64,000 nt of DNA, taken from positions 62,001 through 126,000 of the forward strand of contig NZ_JAGILA010000009.1 in the NCBI RefSeq assembly GCF_017874595.1. The letters run 5' to 3'. The stretch comes from Sinorhizobium kostiense. Its GTDB lineage: Bacteria; Pseudomonadota; Alphaproteobacteria; Rhizobiales; Rhizobiaceae. A program made the translations under genes and the position numbers. Positions 8,365-16,568 of the stretch are shown here, one piece after another; the first letter of the stretch is position 1; the number at the start of each line of letters is the position of its first letter. A model generated the notes under the pieces. That model was not told the DNA's origin and searched no databases. It worked only from the letters and a program-made list of their open reading frames with translations.

Positions 8365-9494
8365 CAGAGCACACCCCCCTCAACCAGCCTGCGACGAAGA
8401 CGTGCGTAAAACTGCGGTCTTGTGAAATACGCCGAATGTGCCGCACCTAGCCCGGTTATAGTGCTGAAACTGTAATCCTCAGCATCAGGGAACATCGGGG
8501 CGGCGCAGAAGCCAAAGACGTCGATTGGGTCGAAAACATTCAGCCACAGCGATGCCGCTTCTGGGCCCTTCTTCGCCGTTTTGGCTGGGAGGCCTTCACT
8601 ACTTGCAAATAGGCCAAGTTCCTGGAACAGCCCCGGTTGGGATCCCACTGTAATGAGGGCGTCTGCGCGCAGATCCCCCGGTAGCTCTGCGGACTTCAAA
8701 TCCGACAACATGTCGTACAGGATCACACCTCCGAGGCTGTGGCCGACGAGGACGAGTTTGCCACCATTCCGAGACGTCCACGCCGTCTGGATAGCGTCGC
8801 GAACGGTCGCTCTGATCGCCTCGCGGATCGACCCCTGTTTCAGGTAGATGAAAACATCACCCAGAAATCGCGCGACAGTTGGGTTAAGCCGCTCGACAAC
8901 GGTCGAATGTACGCCTTTGGCGGCAAGGTTCGCTGCTCGATCGGCTATCGCCTGTGCCGCCGACTTAAGCGCATCGCCGATCGCAAGGTTATGGGGCAAG
9001 TTGGACAGTCGCCGGACCTCGGATACAAAATCTTGATCGGTTACCGCGTCTTGGAGACCTTTAAGGGCGGAAGGAGTGCCGCTTGGTTTCTGATCGTCGG
9101 CGTCCAGCAAATCGACGATCCCGGCGAAGAGAGCCAAGTCCGCCTTATCTAGTTTTTGTCCGCTAGCCTCAATCATTTTGATACGTTCAGAGAAGAGAAG
9201 ATCCAAGGCTGAACTAGGAGATTCCTTTGCGATCACGTGCAATACCGTGGGGTTTACGTCGCTGCTGGGTTCGAGGCCGCCGAGCCCAAGTGTCTGAGTC
9301 TCGCTCTTTCGGAAAGACGCGCCGTCAAATAGAAGCTTTGGGACAAGTTCTCCCCACATAGGTGAAATTATGGTCGCCTTGTCACCAAATACCGCTGATT
9401 TGAACAGAGAATTTCTGTTCTCGGTCTCAATTTCATAGGCTGGGGTGGCTCGCGTCGCTACACCGTGTACAAAGACAACAGTAGTCACATTCAA
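8364..9494 (-). CDS. Alpha/beta hydrolase, first gene of the caspase operon
   Basis: This 376-residue serine hydrolase has a complete-looking catalytic set: VVFVHGVATR near the N-terminus (oxyanion strand), VLVGHSLGGV (nucleophile Ser, canonical GHSLGG), a later NVFDPIDVFG (likely Asp), and AAHSAYF (likely His). A long helical insertion, residues about 100-230, separates the first strand from the nucleophile elbow. It begins the leftward three-gene operon. ATG at 9494 has TGGAGG a few bases upstream, and its stop overlaps the caspase start. It could be a lipase or esterase effector, possibly activated by the protease, or a modifying enzyme. Substrate unknown. Confidence 0.8.
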   Translation of the reverse strand: MNVTTVVFVHGVATRATPAYEIETENRNSLFKSAVFGDKATIISPMWGELVPKLLFDGASFRKSETQTLGLGGLEPSSDVNPTVLHVIAKESPSSALDLLFSERIKMIEASGQKLDKADLALFAGIVDLLDADDQKPSGTPSALKGLQDAVTDQDFVSEVRRLSNLPHNLAIGDALKSAAQAIADRAANLAAKGVHSTVVERLNPTVARFLGDVFIYLKQGSIREAIRATVRDAIQTAWTSRNGGKLVLVGHSLGGVILYDMLSDLKSAELPGDLRADALITVGSQPGLFQELGLFASSEGLPAKTAKKGPEAASLWLNVFDPIDVFGFCAAPMFPDAEDYSFSTITGLGAAHSAYFTRPQFYARLRRRLVEGGVL

Positions 9495-9885
9495 CCTCCA
9501 GGGTTGATTGTTATAAACATCATGTCACACGTCAGTATTACTTATGGCCGTATCCCCTTCCGGCCATCCCTCCAACCTGTTACAGATCTTCGCCAAAACA
9601 GGATTATAGGCACCGATTCAGCTCGTTTTCAAGTTGCATAAGTTAGAAATAAGTGCTTTAGAATTGTCTTCGTGGGCACGGGGATGGTGGCTGATACATA
9701 ATTCCGACTTGTAATATATTTGAATCCTTTTGATTTTATCTCCCTCTGTGGTCGGGATGGGACGAGTAATCACGCCCAAGTTGCCCAAACGAGGCATGCC
9801 GCTTCGTGAACGGCATGTGTCTGGGTGATGTAGGGCCTTGCATGCTCGTCCTATGCGTTGGCTTTTTTGATCTGTGGAGAGGGAA
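9495..9885. promoter_or_regulatory. Divergent promoter region between caspase and envelope operons
   Basis: These 391 bases separate two divergent three-gene operons and are much richer in A and T than the flanking genes, especially 9590-9750. No gene is seen. The region must hold the leftward promoter of the caspase operon and, probably, the rightward promoter of the membrane protein operon. I could not fix -35/-10 boxes with confidence. Confidence 0.5.
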
Positions 9886-10749
9886 ATGACATTTGGCGCA
9901 TGGCTGGTGGGGAACGCTGGCGAAGGTGGTTCGAACGAGCGACTTCGGAAGTTCGCGGCTGACCGGGGTTCCGAATGGCCGTACGGCAGCGACGCCCCGG
10001 TCGACTACCTCAAGGTCATCGCCACCCATGCAGAACCGACTGAGCGAAAGGAATTGTTGGACATCGCTGGCAAGGCTCTTGAGCAATGGGAACAAGGGCG
10101 CGCGAGCGCTGGGAGTAAACGCGGGTGGAGTGTTCTGTCGGGCCCCGTTCTCCTCGCTGGTTTTGGGATTATCATCGCAGCCATCCTGGCGTGGGGGATT
10201 TTCCAGGGGAAACTTCTTTCAGACATCGCCAAACCGGAGTTGGCCCGGGGGCTGATCACGTTCTTGTTCGCTTTCTCCACGATCGCGATCGTAATTCTGG
10301 TCGCCATCGCAACATTTTGGATGGACAAAGAAGAGGTGAAAGAGCGCTTCGGAAGCGCAAAGGACCTCATAACCATTCTAATCGGTGTGCTCGGTACCAT
10401 TCTCGGATTTTACTTCGGTGCAGCCGACGATCCGTACACACGAAGCACCCTCTTGGCGGCAAACGTCACAACCTCAAGCCCGCAAGTTCGGGCCGGAGAC
10501 AAAGCTTCTGTGACGGGGATCGTACTCGGCGGAGTTGGGCCTTATGACCTCAATATTGCATTCACCTCTTCTGCGGGCGGCGGTTTGACTCCGATAGACG
10601 TCAAGGGGTTTGCCGGCGGACGGTTTGCTCAGGAAGTGGCAATCGCAAGCGAATTTCAGCCATCCCTCGTCGGCTATCGCGTGACGGTGAGGGATGCCAA
10701 TGGCACCCTGACGAGCGCCGATGGCACCATCTCGGTAGTGGCGCGATGA
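9886..10749 (+). CDS. Three-span membrane protein with C-terminal Ig-like domain
   Basis: The 287-residue protein begins with a soluble helical segment (residues 1-75) weakly like a SAM/YozE-type module. Three hydrophobic spans follow at about 84-106, 119-142 and 160-178. After these comes a beta-rich C-terminal part (about 185-287, with NVTTSSPQVRAGD and YRVTVRDANG) like a bacterial Ig-like domain. The ATG at 9886 is chosen because GGAGAGGG lies just upstream; an in-frame GTG at 9874 overlaps that site. The stop overlaps the next start by four bases. The C-terminal domain would face the periplasm if the N-terminus is cytoplasmic. Function unknown; it could couple a cytoplasmic signal to the envelope. 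Confidence 0.65.
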   Translation: MTFGAWLVGNAGEGGSNERLRKFAADRGSEWPYGSDAPVDYLKVIATHAEPTERKELLDIAGKALEQWEQGRASAGSKRGWSVLSGPVLLAGFGIIIAAILAWGIFQGKLLSDIAKPELARGLITFLFAFSTIAIVILVAIATFWMDKEEVKERFGSAKDLITILIGVLGTILGFYFGAADDPYTRSTLLAANVTTSSPQVRAGDKASVTGIVLGGVGPYDLNIAFTSSAGGGLTPIDVKGFAGGRFAQEVAIASEFQPSLVGYRVTVRDANGTLTSADGTISVVAR

Positions 10750-11564
10750 CCCCCGTTCTTCGGTTGATAAGAATTGTCGTCGTTCTGGGGCCTGCCTCGA
10801 TTGGAGCTGCCTGTGTGAGCGGGGCGCCAGTTGAGGAAGCGAGGGCGTTTGCCGAGGCGGCTGATGCGGTTACCGATGCAGGAACGCTCTTGTTTGACGG
10901 TCTCGCCGTCGCGGAGAGGCAAAGACGACGAGAATTACACAACGCAAATCCGGCGCAGAGATATGAGTTCAACGTCGACGACGCTCCTTATTTCGCGACC
11001 ATAAGTGAACCACCAGGGACCGAGTCCTTTAAACGTGCGCTTGCAGTAGTGACCGCTTATGCCGATCTGGTGGTGGCACTGGTGGAAGGCAAGGATGTTG
11101 CAGCATCCAAGTCTTACCTGGTGCAAATTTCAAACGACCTCAAGCAGATTACCGGCATACCGGGCGTGGCCGTCGCCGTTCAGACGCTCGATCCACTCAT
11201 CGATCATGCACTGAGGGCCCAGAGCGTGGCTGAAGCGCGTCGCTTGGTCCTGCAGGGGACGCTGGGCGTCGAAGAGTTGCTCCTCGCGCTCAAGAATGCC
11301 GCTCCCACAATCTACAGCACGATGATTTATATGGACCGCAAGGTTCCGGGATCGTCGGAGTCTGAGACTGCAAAGCTCAACGCCGACCGGACCAAAGTCG
11401 CAAATTTTGTAGTCTTGCTTGATCGGCTGCGAGCCACGTTCGGCATGTTGAAGGTCGGATTCGAACATCAGAACGGTCGAGCCGGACTCGCTGAATTGGC
11501 TGCGGAGTCTGCCCGACTTCGTGCCGATGTCGATGCCGCGCGAAAGGTTTTCGCCGGGGGATAG
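10746..11564 (+). CDS. Probable exported lipoprotein, helical, unknown
   Basis: The 272-residue product has an N-terminal hydrophobic leader (PVLRLIRIVVVLGPASIGAAC) ending in a cysteine at about residue 23, which suits a lipoprotein although the lipobox is not canonical. The mature part is alpha-helical with long amphipathic stretches and no enzymatic motif that I recognise. Its ATG overlaps the upstream membrane protein's stop (ATGA), so the two are coupled. Its product probably sits in the periplasm on a lipid anchor, between the membrane protein and the cell-wall hydrolase encoded downstream. Role unknown. Confidence 0.65.
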   Translation: MTPVLRLIRIVVVLGPASIGAACVSGAPVEEARAFAEAADAVTDAGTLLFDGLAVAERQRRRELHNANPAQRYEFNVDDAPYFATISEPPGTESFKRALAVVTAYADLVVALVEGKDVAASKSYLVQISNDLKQITGIPGVAVAVQTLDPLIDHALRAQSVAEARRLVLQGTLGVEELLLALKNAAPTIYSTMIYMDRKVPGSSESETAKLNADRTKVANFVVLLDRLRATFGMLKVGFEHQNGRAGLAELAAESARLRADVDAARKVFAGG

Positions 11565-11586
11565 CAGTCGCCAATGGGAGGCCAAC

Positions 11587-13011
11587 ATGACATCCGTTTC
11601 CGAAGCGCGTGCGGCGGTCAACTCAAGCATGATCGCGATTGAAGACCGGCTGCAACAAGGCATAGGGGCCGACGAACAGGCTCAGCTCAAAGCAGCTTAT
11701 GCGAGATTGTGGGTGATCCTCGGGCAGATAGACGAGTTGATGATGGAGCAGGCGGCTGCCTCTGTCGCGAGCGCAGTGGCCAAGTTGGAGCGAGCGATCG
11801 CATCGGCGAAAACATCCGAGCCTGCCGTGTACAAGGAAGCGCTCCACCAGGCGCTTGGCGGGATTGGAATAGGCTCCGCACCCAGCGGGAAATCAGACGG
11901 CACGGGCGGGGGCATCAAGCAACCCACAAGTGGAAATGGAACGCCTGTGCCAACCGTTTGGGCCGACTTGATAACCTACTATACGTCGTTCAAGGGTGTT
12001 CCGGACGGCCTGAGAGTCGCGAGCCTTTCGCAGTGGATCCTTGAATCGGGGAGGGGAGCAAGCAGGCTCGCTCGTGAACATCTGAATTTTGGCGGCTTGA
12101 AGTATCGGGAGCGCATGGTGGGGTATGCCCTTCCCGTCGACTACACCGGAACGGATGGGGAGGCCACGACATACTGTCGCTTCTCGTCCGTTGCCGAGTT
12201 CGTAGCGGGGTATTGGCACTTTATCCGAAGCGGACCGTATGAAGGTTGGGATCAGCTCGGGGGCGATGGCGCCGCCTATATTCGACACATTTCGGCAAGC
12301 TACGCGGCCGACGGGCAGTACGTCGGAAAGGTCCTTGGATTGTTCCAGGAAGCGCGCGAGCTTCTTGGTATCAGTGGCACCAGCACAAATCCTGGTAACG
12401 GTGCGGTGTCCATGGCCTCCGACGGCACCCGCGTCGCTGTTGTAGTCGGGCATAACCGCGTAAGCAAGGGAGCTGCTTCCGTTACGCCGATAAATCTGAT
12501 GGAGTTCGACTTCAACCAGATTGTCGCACAGGGAATGAAGAGCGAGGCAGGCCATTATAACCTGGATGTTGAAGTCTTTTTGAGAGAGCCTAGCGGCAGC
12601 TACACGAAGGAGATCAAGGATGCATACCAAAAGGTGGCGACGTGGAAGCCAACCTGCATTCTGGAGCTCCATTTCAATAGCAACAGTGACCCGCTTGCAA
12701 ACGGCCTTGAGATGTTGTGCCTTCCCAGTGCGAATTCGAGGGCGCTTGCATCAAAACTGGTGGGCTCGACGAACAAGCTCCTCAACGTGAAGATAAGACA
12801 TAGCGACGGCGTGCTCGCGCTTTCGGCCGGCGATCGAGGTTGGCAATCAGTGTCGGCACTGCCGAATATTCCGACCGTGCTATGTGAACCGTTCTTCGGA
12901 TCGAACGCGGGAGACTGCGTTGCGGCGGCGAGCGTCGGGCGGGAAGCCTTGGGACGCGCCTATCTGCGGGGAGTGCGCGATTGGTTGGAGGCAAAAGCGC
13001 TCAATAGTTGA
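11587..13011 (+). CDS. Bifunctional peptidoglycan hydrolase: glucosaminidase-like and amidase_3 domains
   Basis: The 474-residue protein has a helical N-terminus (1-85), a glucosaminidase/FlgJ-like domain at about 125-270 (SQWILESGRGASRLA, then LNFGGLKY) and a C-terminal N-acetylmuramoyl-L-alanine amidase domain at about 285-470. In the amidase the zinc-binding candidates are His in VVVGHNR and His in ELHFNSNSD, and VLCEPFFGSN carries the conserved Glu. ATG 11587 follows GGGAGG; the longer frame from 11521 overlaps the previous gene and is rejected. No clear signal peptide is seen, unusual for a wall hydrolase, so export may depend on the operon partners or on lysis. Phage endolysins have similar domain pairs. 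Confidence 0.8.
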   Translation: MTSVSEARAAVNSSMIAIEDRLQQGIGADEQAQLKAAYARLWVILGQIDELMMEQAAASVASAVAKLERAIASAKTSEPAVYKEALHQALGGIGIGSAPSGKSDGTGGGIKQPTSGNGTPVPTVWADLITYYTSFKGVPDGLRVASLSQWILESGRGASRLAREHLNFGGLKYRERMVGYALPVDYTGTDGEATTYCRFSSVAEFVAGYWHFIRSGPYEGWDQLGGDGAAYIRHISASYAADGQYVGKVLGLFQEARELLGISGTSTNPGNGAVSMASDGTRVAVVVGHNRVSKGAASVTPINLMEFDFNQIVAQGMKSEAGHYNLDVEVFLREPSGSYTKEIKDAYQKVATWKPTCILELHFNSNSDPLANGLEMLCLPSANSRALASKLVGSTNKLLNVKIRHSDGVLALSAGDRGWQSVSALPNIPTVLCEPFFGSNAGDCVAAASVGREALGRAYLRGVRDWLEAKALNS

Positions 13012-13373
13012 AGCTTGTTCGGCTAAACGGATTTTGCGGTTGGAACGCCCAATGGGCGGTATGCGCTGTTATCCGTCGCTCCCGAACTGGATGTTCCCCC
13101 GTGGCTGAACCGGGCCAAACGACATGACCAAGGGGTTAGTATGCGAACCCTGATATACCAGCGGTCCTAGCTCACAGCAGACTTCTGTGGCACAGATGTT
13201 CCTGCTTCGTGCTTCGAAAGTCGCATAATGTATCGTCGGGAACTCCTTCACTGCGCAGGCGAGGCAGACCCCCATTGGTGAACCCCGAGAGCGCCTGCTT
13301 GCTCTTCCTTTACATTCGCCCTGGCGATGCTCACACTCGGCGGAGGAGAGAGGGCGTCCGTTGGGAGGCGGTC
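13012..13373. other. Intergenic region upstream of the AcoR-type regulator
   Basis: No gene is supported in this 362-base stretch. It should contain the promoter for the regulator gene at 13374, but I could not identify one. A frame starting at 13209 merely extends the regulator upstream with sequence unlike its family. Confidence 0.5.
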
Positions 13374-15260
13374 ATGTTTTCACATTCCGACCACATCCGT
13401 GAGATCGAGCGCGTCGGCCGCGGCCTTCCTGTTAGCCGCGACGATATGGTCGTGAAGTCCTGGCTGCGCTGTCTCGAGCATCACCGGCTCGACCCGGCAC
13501 AGACCTGTGAAGCCTATATCGTGCCGGAACCGCGGTTCAAGGAGCACCGCCAGCAATCGGAGGATCTCATCAACATCGCCCGCTCCGGGCTCGAGCACCT
13601 GTTCCGGCAGGTAGCGGGACAAAACTACGTGCTGCTGCTTTCCGACCGGCAGGGCGTGACGGTTGAGTTCCTCGGCGATCCGCTCTTCGACAATAACCTG
13701 CGCAAGGCCGGACTCTATCTCGGCTCGGAGTGGTCGGAATGGCGTGCCGGAACCTGTGCCGTCGGCGCCTGCCTCGAGACGGGGGAGGCGTTGACGATCC
13801 ATCAGACGGATCATTTCGACAACACCCATACGCCGCTCTCTTGCACGGCGGCGCCGATCTACGACGCGCGCGGCGAGCTTTCCGCCGTCCTCGACATTTC
13901 GCTCTTGAGTTCGCCGATCCAGAAGGCGAGCCAGAACCTCGCACTGCATCTCGTCACCGCGACCGCAAGGCGCATTGAGCTTGCAAACCTCATGGCCCAG
14001 GCGCCGCATCAATGGGTGCTGCGCTTCTCACGCTCGCCGGAATTCCTCGACGTCGACCCGGAGGCGGCGATCTCAATCGACAGCCTCGGGCGCATCGCCG
14101 GCATGACCCACGGAGGGGCGAAGATCCTGGCGCGCTCGACCGGGCGCGACTGGCGCGATCCGCGCCAGCTTATCGGCGAGCCGGTATCGCGCTTCTTCGA
14201 CATGGAGATCGACGACCTCCCCGATCTTACGCGTCGGCGTCCGACGCAGGAGCGGCTCGTCTTCGCCCGCGACGGCAATGCGCTCTTCGCCCATGCGATC
14301 GAGCCGCATTCCCGCACCCGCGCTCCGGCCGTCTCGCGCGAGCAGATTCCGCCGCCCTTGCGCCGGCTGGGTGGCGACGCCCCCGAAATCGTTTCGCTTC
14401 AGGTCAAGGCGGCGAAGCTTGCGCGCACGGGCCTGCCGATCCTCATCCAGGGGGAGACCGGGACCGGCAAGGAACATCTGGCACGCGCCATCCACGAGGG
14501 CAGCGGCCTCAAGGGCCAATTCGTCGCGATCAATTGCGCGGCAATCCCCGAGCAATTGATCGAGAGCGAACTCTTCGGTTACCTGCCGGGCGCCTTTACC
14601 GGCGCCTCCGCCAAGGGCCGCAAAGGCCTGATCGAACAGGCCGACGGCGGCACGCTCTTCCTCGACGAGATCGGCGATATGCCGCTTGTCCTGCAAAGCC
14701 GGCTCTTGCGCGTGCTTGCCGAGGCCGAAGTGCTGCCGGTCGGGGGAAGCGTGCCGCGTCCGGTCCAGATCCGCGTCGTCTCAGCCTCGCACCGGCCCTT
14801 GCAGACGCTCGTCGCACAAGGGGCTTTCCGCGAAGATCTCTATTATCGTCTTAACGCCGCGACGCTCTCGCTTCCGGCGCTCAGAGACAGGCCGGACTTC
14901 GAGTGGATCGTGGCTCAGATCTTGGCGCGGCATTCTTATGGCGAACGCGAATTGACGCTCTCTCCTGCGGCGCTCGTCGCGCTCAAGTCGCACGATTGGC
15001 CCGGCAACATCCGCGAACTCGATAACGCCATCGCCGTCGGCGCCGCGCTCGCCGAAAACTGCGTCGTGGAGATTGGCGATTTGCCGGACCACCTCGCCGC
15101 GAAGGCCGGGGCTGCCGGTATGGGCGACGCCGGTGCGGCCCTGGGCTTGATGCTGTCGGCCTGCGGCTGGAACATCTCCGAGGCCGCGCGAAGGCTAGGC
15201 CTCGATCGATCGACGGTGCATCGGCAGATCAAGCGCTATCGCCTCAAGCAGAAACACTGA
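13374..15260 (+). CDS. acoR: AcoR-type sigma54-dependent transcriptional activator
   Basis: The 628-residue protein has the layout of acetoin catabolism activators: an N-terminal GAF-like sensor (about residues 60-200), a central AAA+ domain and a C-terminal Fis-type helix-turn-helix (WNISEAARRLGLDRSTVHR, about 600-620). The AAA+ domain shows Walker A GETGTGKE (about 360), the sigma54 loop GAFTGA (about 406) and Walker B TLFLDEIGD (about 427). ATG 13374 is preceded by GGGAGG at 13362. Directly downstream are a perfect -24/-12 promoter and a butanediol dehydrogenase gene, which is the expected target. The family responds to acetoin or related ketones; the true inducer is not shown here. Confidence 0.88.
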   Translation: MFSHSDHIREIERVGRGLPVSRDDMVVKSWLRCLEHHRLDPAQTCEAYIVPEPRFKEHRQQSEDLINIARSGLEHLFRQVAGQNYVLLLSDRQGVTVEFLGDPLFDNNLRKAGLYLGSEWSEWRAGTCAVGACLETGEALTIHQTDHFDNTHTPLSCTAAPIYDARGELSAVLDISLLSSPIQKASQNLALHLVTATARRIELANLMAQAPHQWVLRFSRSPEFLDVDPEAAISIDSLGRIAGMTHGGAKILARSTGRDWRDPRQLIGEPVSRFFDMEIDDLPDLTRRRPTQERLVFARDGNALFAHAIEPHSRTRAPAVSREQIPPPLRRLGGDAPEIVSLQVKAAKLARTGLPILIQGETGTGKEHLARAIHEGSGLKGQFVAINCAAIPEQLIESELFGYLPGAFTGASAKGRKGLIEQADGGTLFLDEIGDMPLVLQSRLLRVLAEAEVLPVGGSVPRPVQIRVVSASHRPLQTLVAQGAFREDLYYRLNAATLSLPALRDRPDFEWIVAQILARHSYGERELTLSPAALVALKSHDWPGNIRELDNAIAVGAALAENCVVEIGDLPDHLAAKAGAAGMGDAGAALGLMLSACGWNISEAARRLGLDRSTVHRQIKRYRLKQKH

Positions 15261-15271
15261 GCGTCTTCGCC

Positions 15272-15303
15272 CTGCAACAGATCGACTGCAACAGCTGTGG
15301 CAG
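15272..15303. promoter_or_regulatory. Candidate AcoR upstream activating sequence
   Basis: An 18-bp inverted repeat, CTGCAACAGCTGTGGCAG (15286-15303), is symmetric except for one position pair, and a third half-site CTGCAACAG sits at 15272-15280. It lies about 75-105 bases upstream of the sigma54 promoter, the usual distance for an enhancer-binding protein. Binding by the neighbouring activator is inferred. Confidence 0.55.
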
Positions 15304-15376
15304 TCGCATCACCTGGCGCAACACGCCAGCCCCTCCCTACTTTTGAAAACACTGCATTTTCCCGGCGTTCCGACTC

Positions 15377-15392
15377 TGGCACGGCCATTGCA
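15377..15392 (+). promoter_or_regulatory. Sigma54 (-24/-12) promoter
   Basis: TGGCACGGCCATTGCA matches the RpoN consensus TGGCAC-N5-TTGCA exactly, with GG at -24 and GC at -12. It lies 40 bases before the ATG of the dehydrogenase gene and just downstream of the gene for a sigma54 activator. Transcription should start near 15403. Confidence 0.9.
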
Positions 15393-15431
15393 GATCACTG
15401 GCGATCACAACGGCAGCGACCGGGAGGAAAC

Positions 15432-16505
15432 ATGCGAGCGCTCAGATTCTACGCGGCAAAAGATCTGCGGATCGAAGACATCCCGGCACCCGGCGAGCCG
15501 GCCGCGGGCCAGGTGCTGGTCCGAAACCGATTTGTCGGCATCTGCGGCACAGACCTGCACGAATATGCTTACGGCCCGATCTTCATTCCGAAGGAGCCGC
15601 ATCGATATACCGGCGCCCACGGGCCTCAGGTCTTGGGCCACGAGTTCGGCGGCGTGGTCGAGGCCGTCGGCGAGGGCGTGACCTCGGTTCGCGCCGGCGA
15701 CCGCGTTTCGGTGCAGCCGCTGATCATGCCGCGCGCCGGCGACTATTTCGCCGATCGGGGACTGTTTCACTTGAGCACCGATCTGGCGCTTGCGGGCTTG
15801 AGCTGGCTCTCCGGCGGCATGGCCGAATACGCGCTGCTCAACGACTACAATGTCGAGAAGATCCCCGACGGGATGACGGACGAGGAGGCGGCACTTGTCG
15901 AGCCAAGCGCCGTTGCGGTGTATGCCTGCGATCGCGGCGGCGTGACGGCCGGCAGCAGCGTGCTCGTCACCGGCGCCGGTCCGATTGGCGTTCTGACGCT
16001 GCTTGCTGCACGCGCAGCCGGTGCCGCAGAGCTCTTCGTTTCAGACATTAATGATGCCCGGCTCGAATTCGCGGCTTCGATCCTGCCGGGTCTGACAACG
16101 ATAAATCCGCAGCGAGGCAGCCCGGGCGAGACGGTACGCGCCCTGACGGAGGGCAAGGTTGGCTGCGACGTCGCCATCGAGTGCGTCGGAAACGAGCACG
16201 CGCTCAAGGCCTGCGTCGACGCGGTGCGCAAGCAGGGTGTCGTCGTTCAGACGGGGCTGCATCCGCATGAAAACCCGCTCGACTGGTTCCAGGTTACTTT
16301 CAAGGACATCGATCTGCGCGGCTCCTGGGCCTATCCGACGCACTACTGGCCGCGGGTCATCCGCCTGATCGCCTCGGGCCTCTTGCCGGCGAAGCGGGTC
16401 GTCACCGGGCGTATCACCCTGGATCGCGCCGTGCCGGAAGGCTTTGACGCGCTTCTCGATCCGAGCGGCAAGCACCTGAAGATCCTGATCGATCTCATGA
16501 AGTGA
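15432..16505 (+). CDS. 2,3-butanediol dehydrogenase-like zinc alcohol dehydrogenase
   Basis: This 357-residue medium-chain dehydrogenase shows the catalytic-zinc region VGICGTDLHEY (Cys near residue 37), GHEFGG near 70 and the Rossmann motif VLVTGAGPIGVL near 180. The long insertion with GPIFIPKEPHRYTGAHGPQVLGHE is typical of the butanediol dehydrogenase (BDH/YdjL) subgroup, which interconverts 2,3-butanediol and acetoin with NAD. ATG 15432 follows GGGAGGAAA. It is expressed from the sigma54 promoter upstream and is probably co-transcribed with the monooxygenase gene 60 bases downstream. The exact alcohol substrate is inferred. Confidence 0.85.
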   Translation: MRALRFYAAKDLRIEDIPAPGEPAAGQVLVRNRFVGICGTDLHEYAYGPIFIPKEPHRYTGAHGPQVLGHEFGGVVEAVGEGVTSVRAGDRVSVQPLIMPRAGDYFADRGLFHLSTDLALAGLSWLSGGMAEYALLNDYNVEKIPDGMTDEEAALVEPSAVAVYACDRGGVTAGSSVLVTGAGPIGVLTLLAARAAGAAELFVSDINDARLEFAASILPGLTTINPQRGSPGETVRALTEGKVGCDVAIECVGNEHALKACVDAVRKQGVVVQTGLHPHENPLDWFQVTFKDIDLRGSWAYPTHYWPRVIRLIASGLLPAKRVVTGRITLDRAVPEGFDALLDPSGKHLKILIDLMK

Positions 16506-16568
16506 GCATGCATTGCCGCGGGCGGATGAGGAGCCGCCCGCGCCAACCCAAGCAAAAAGGAGGAGACT

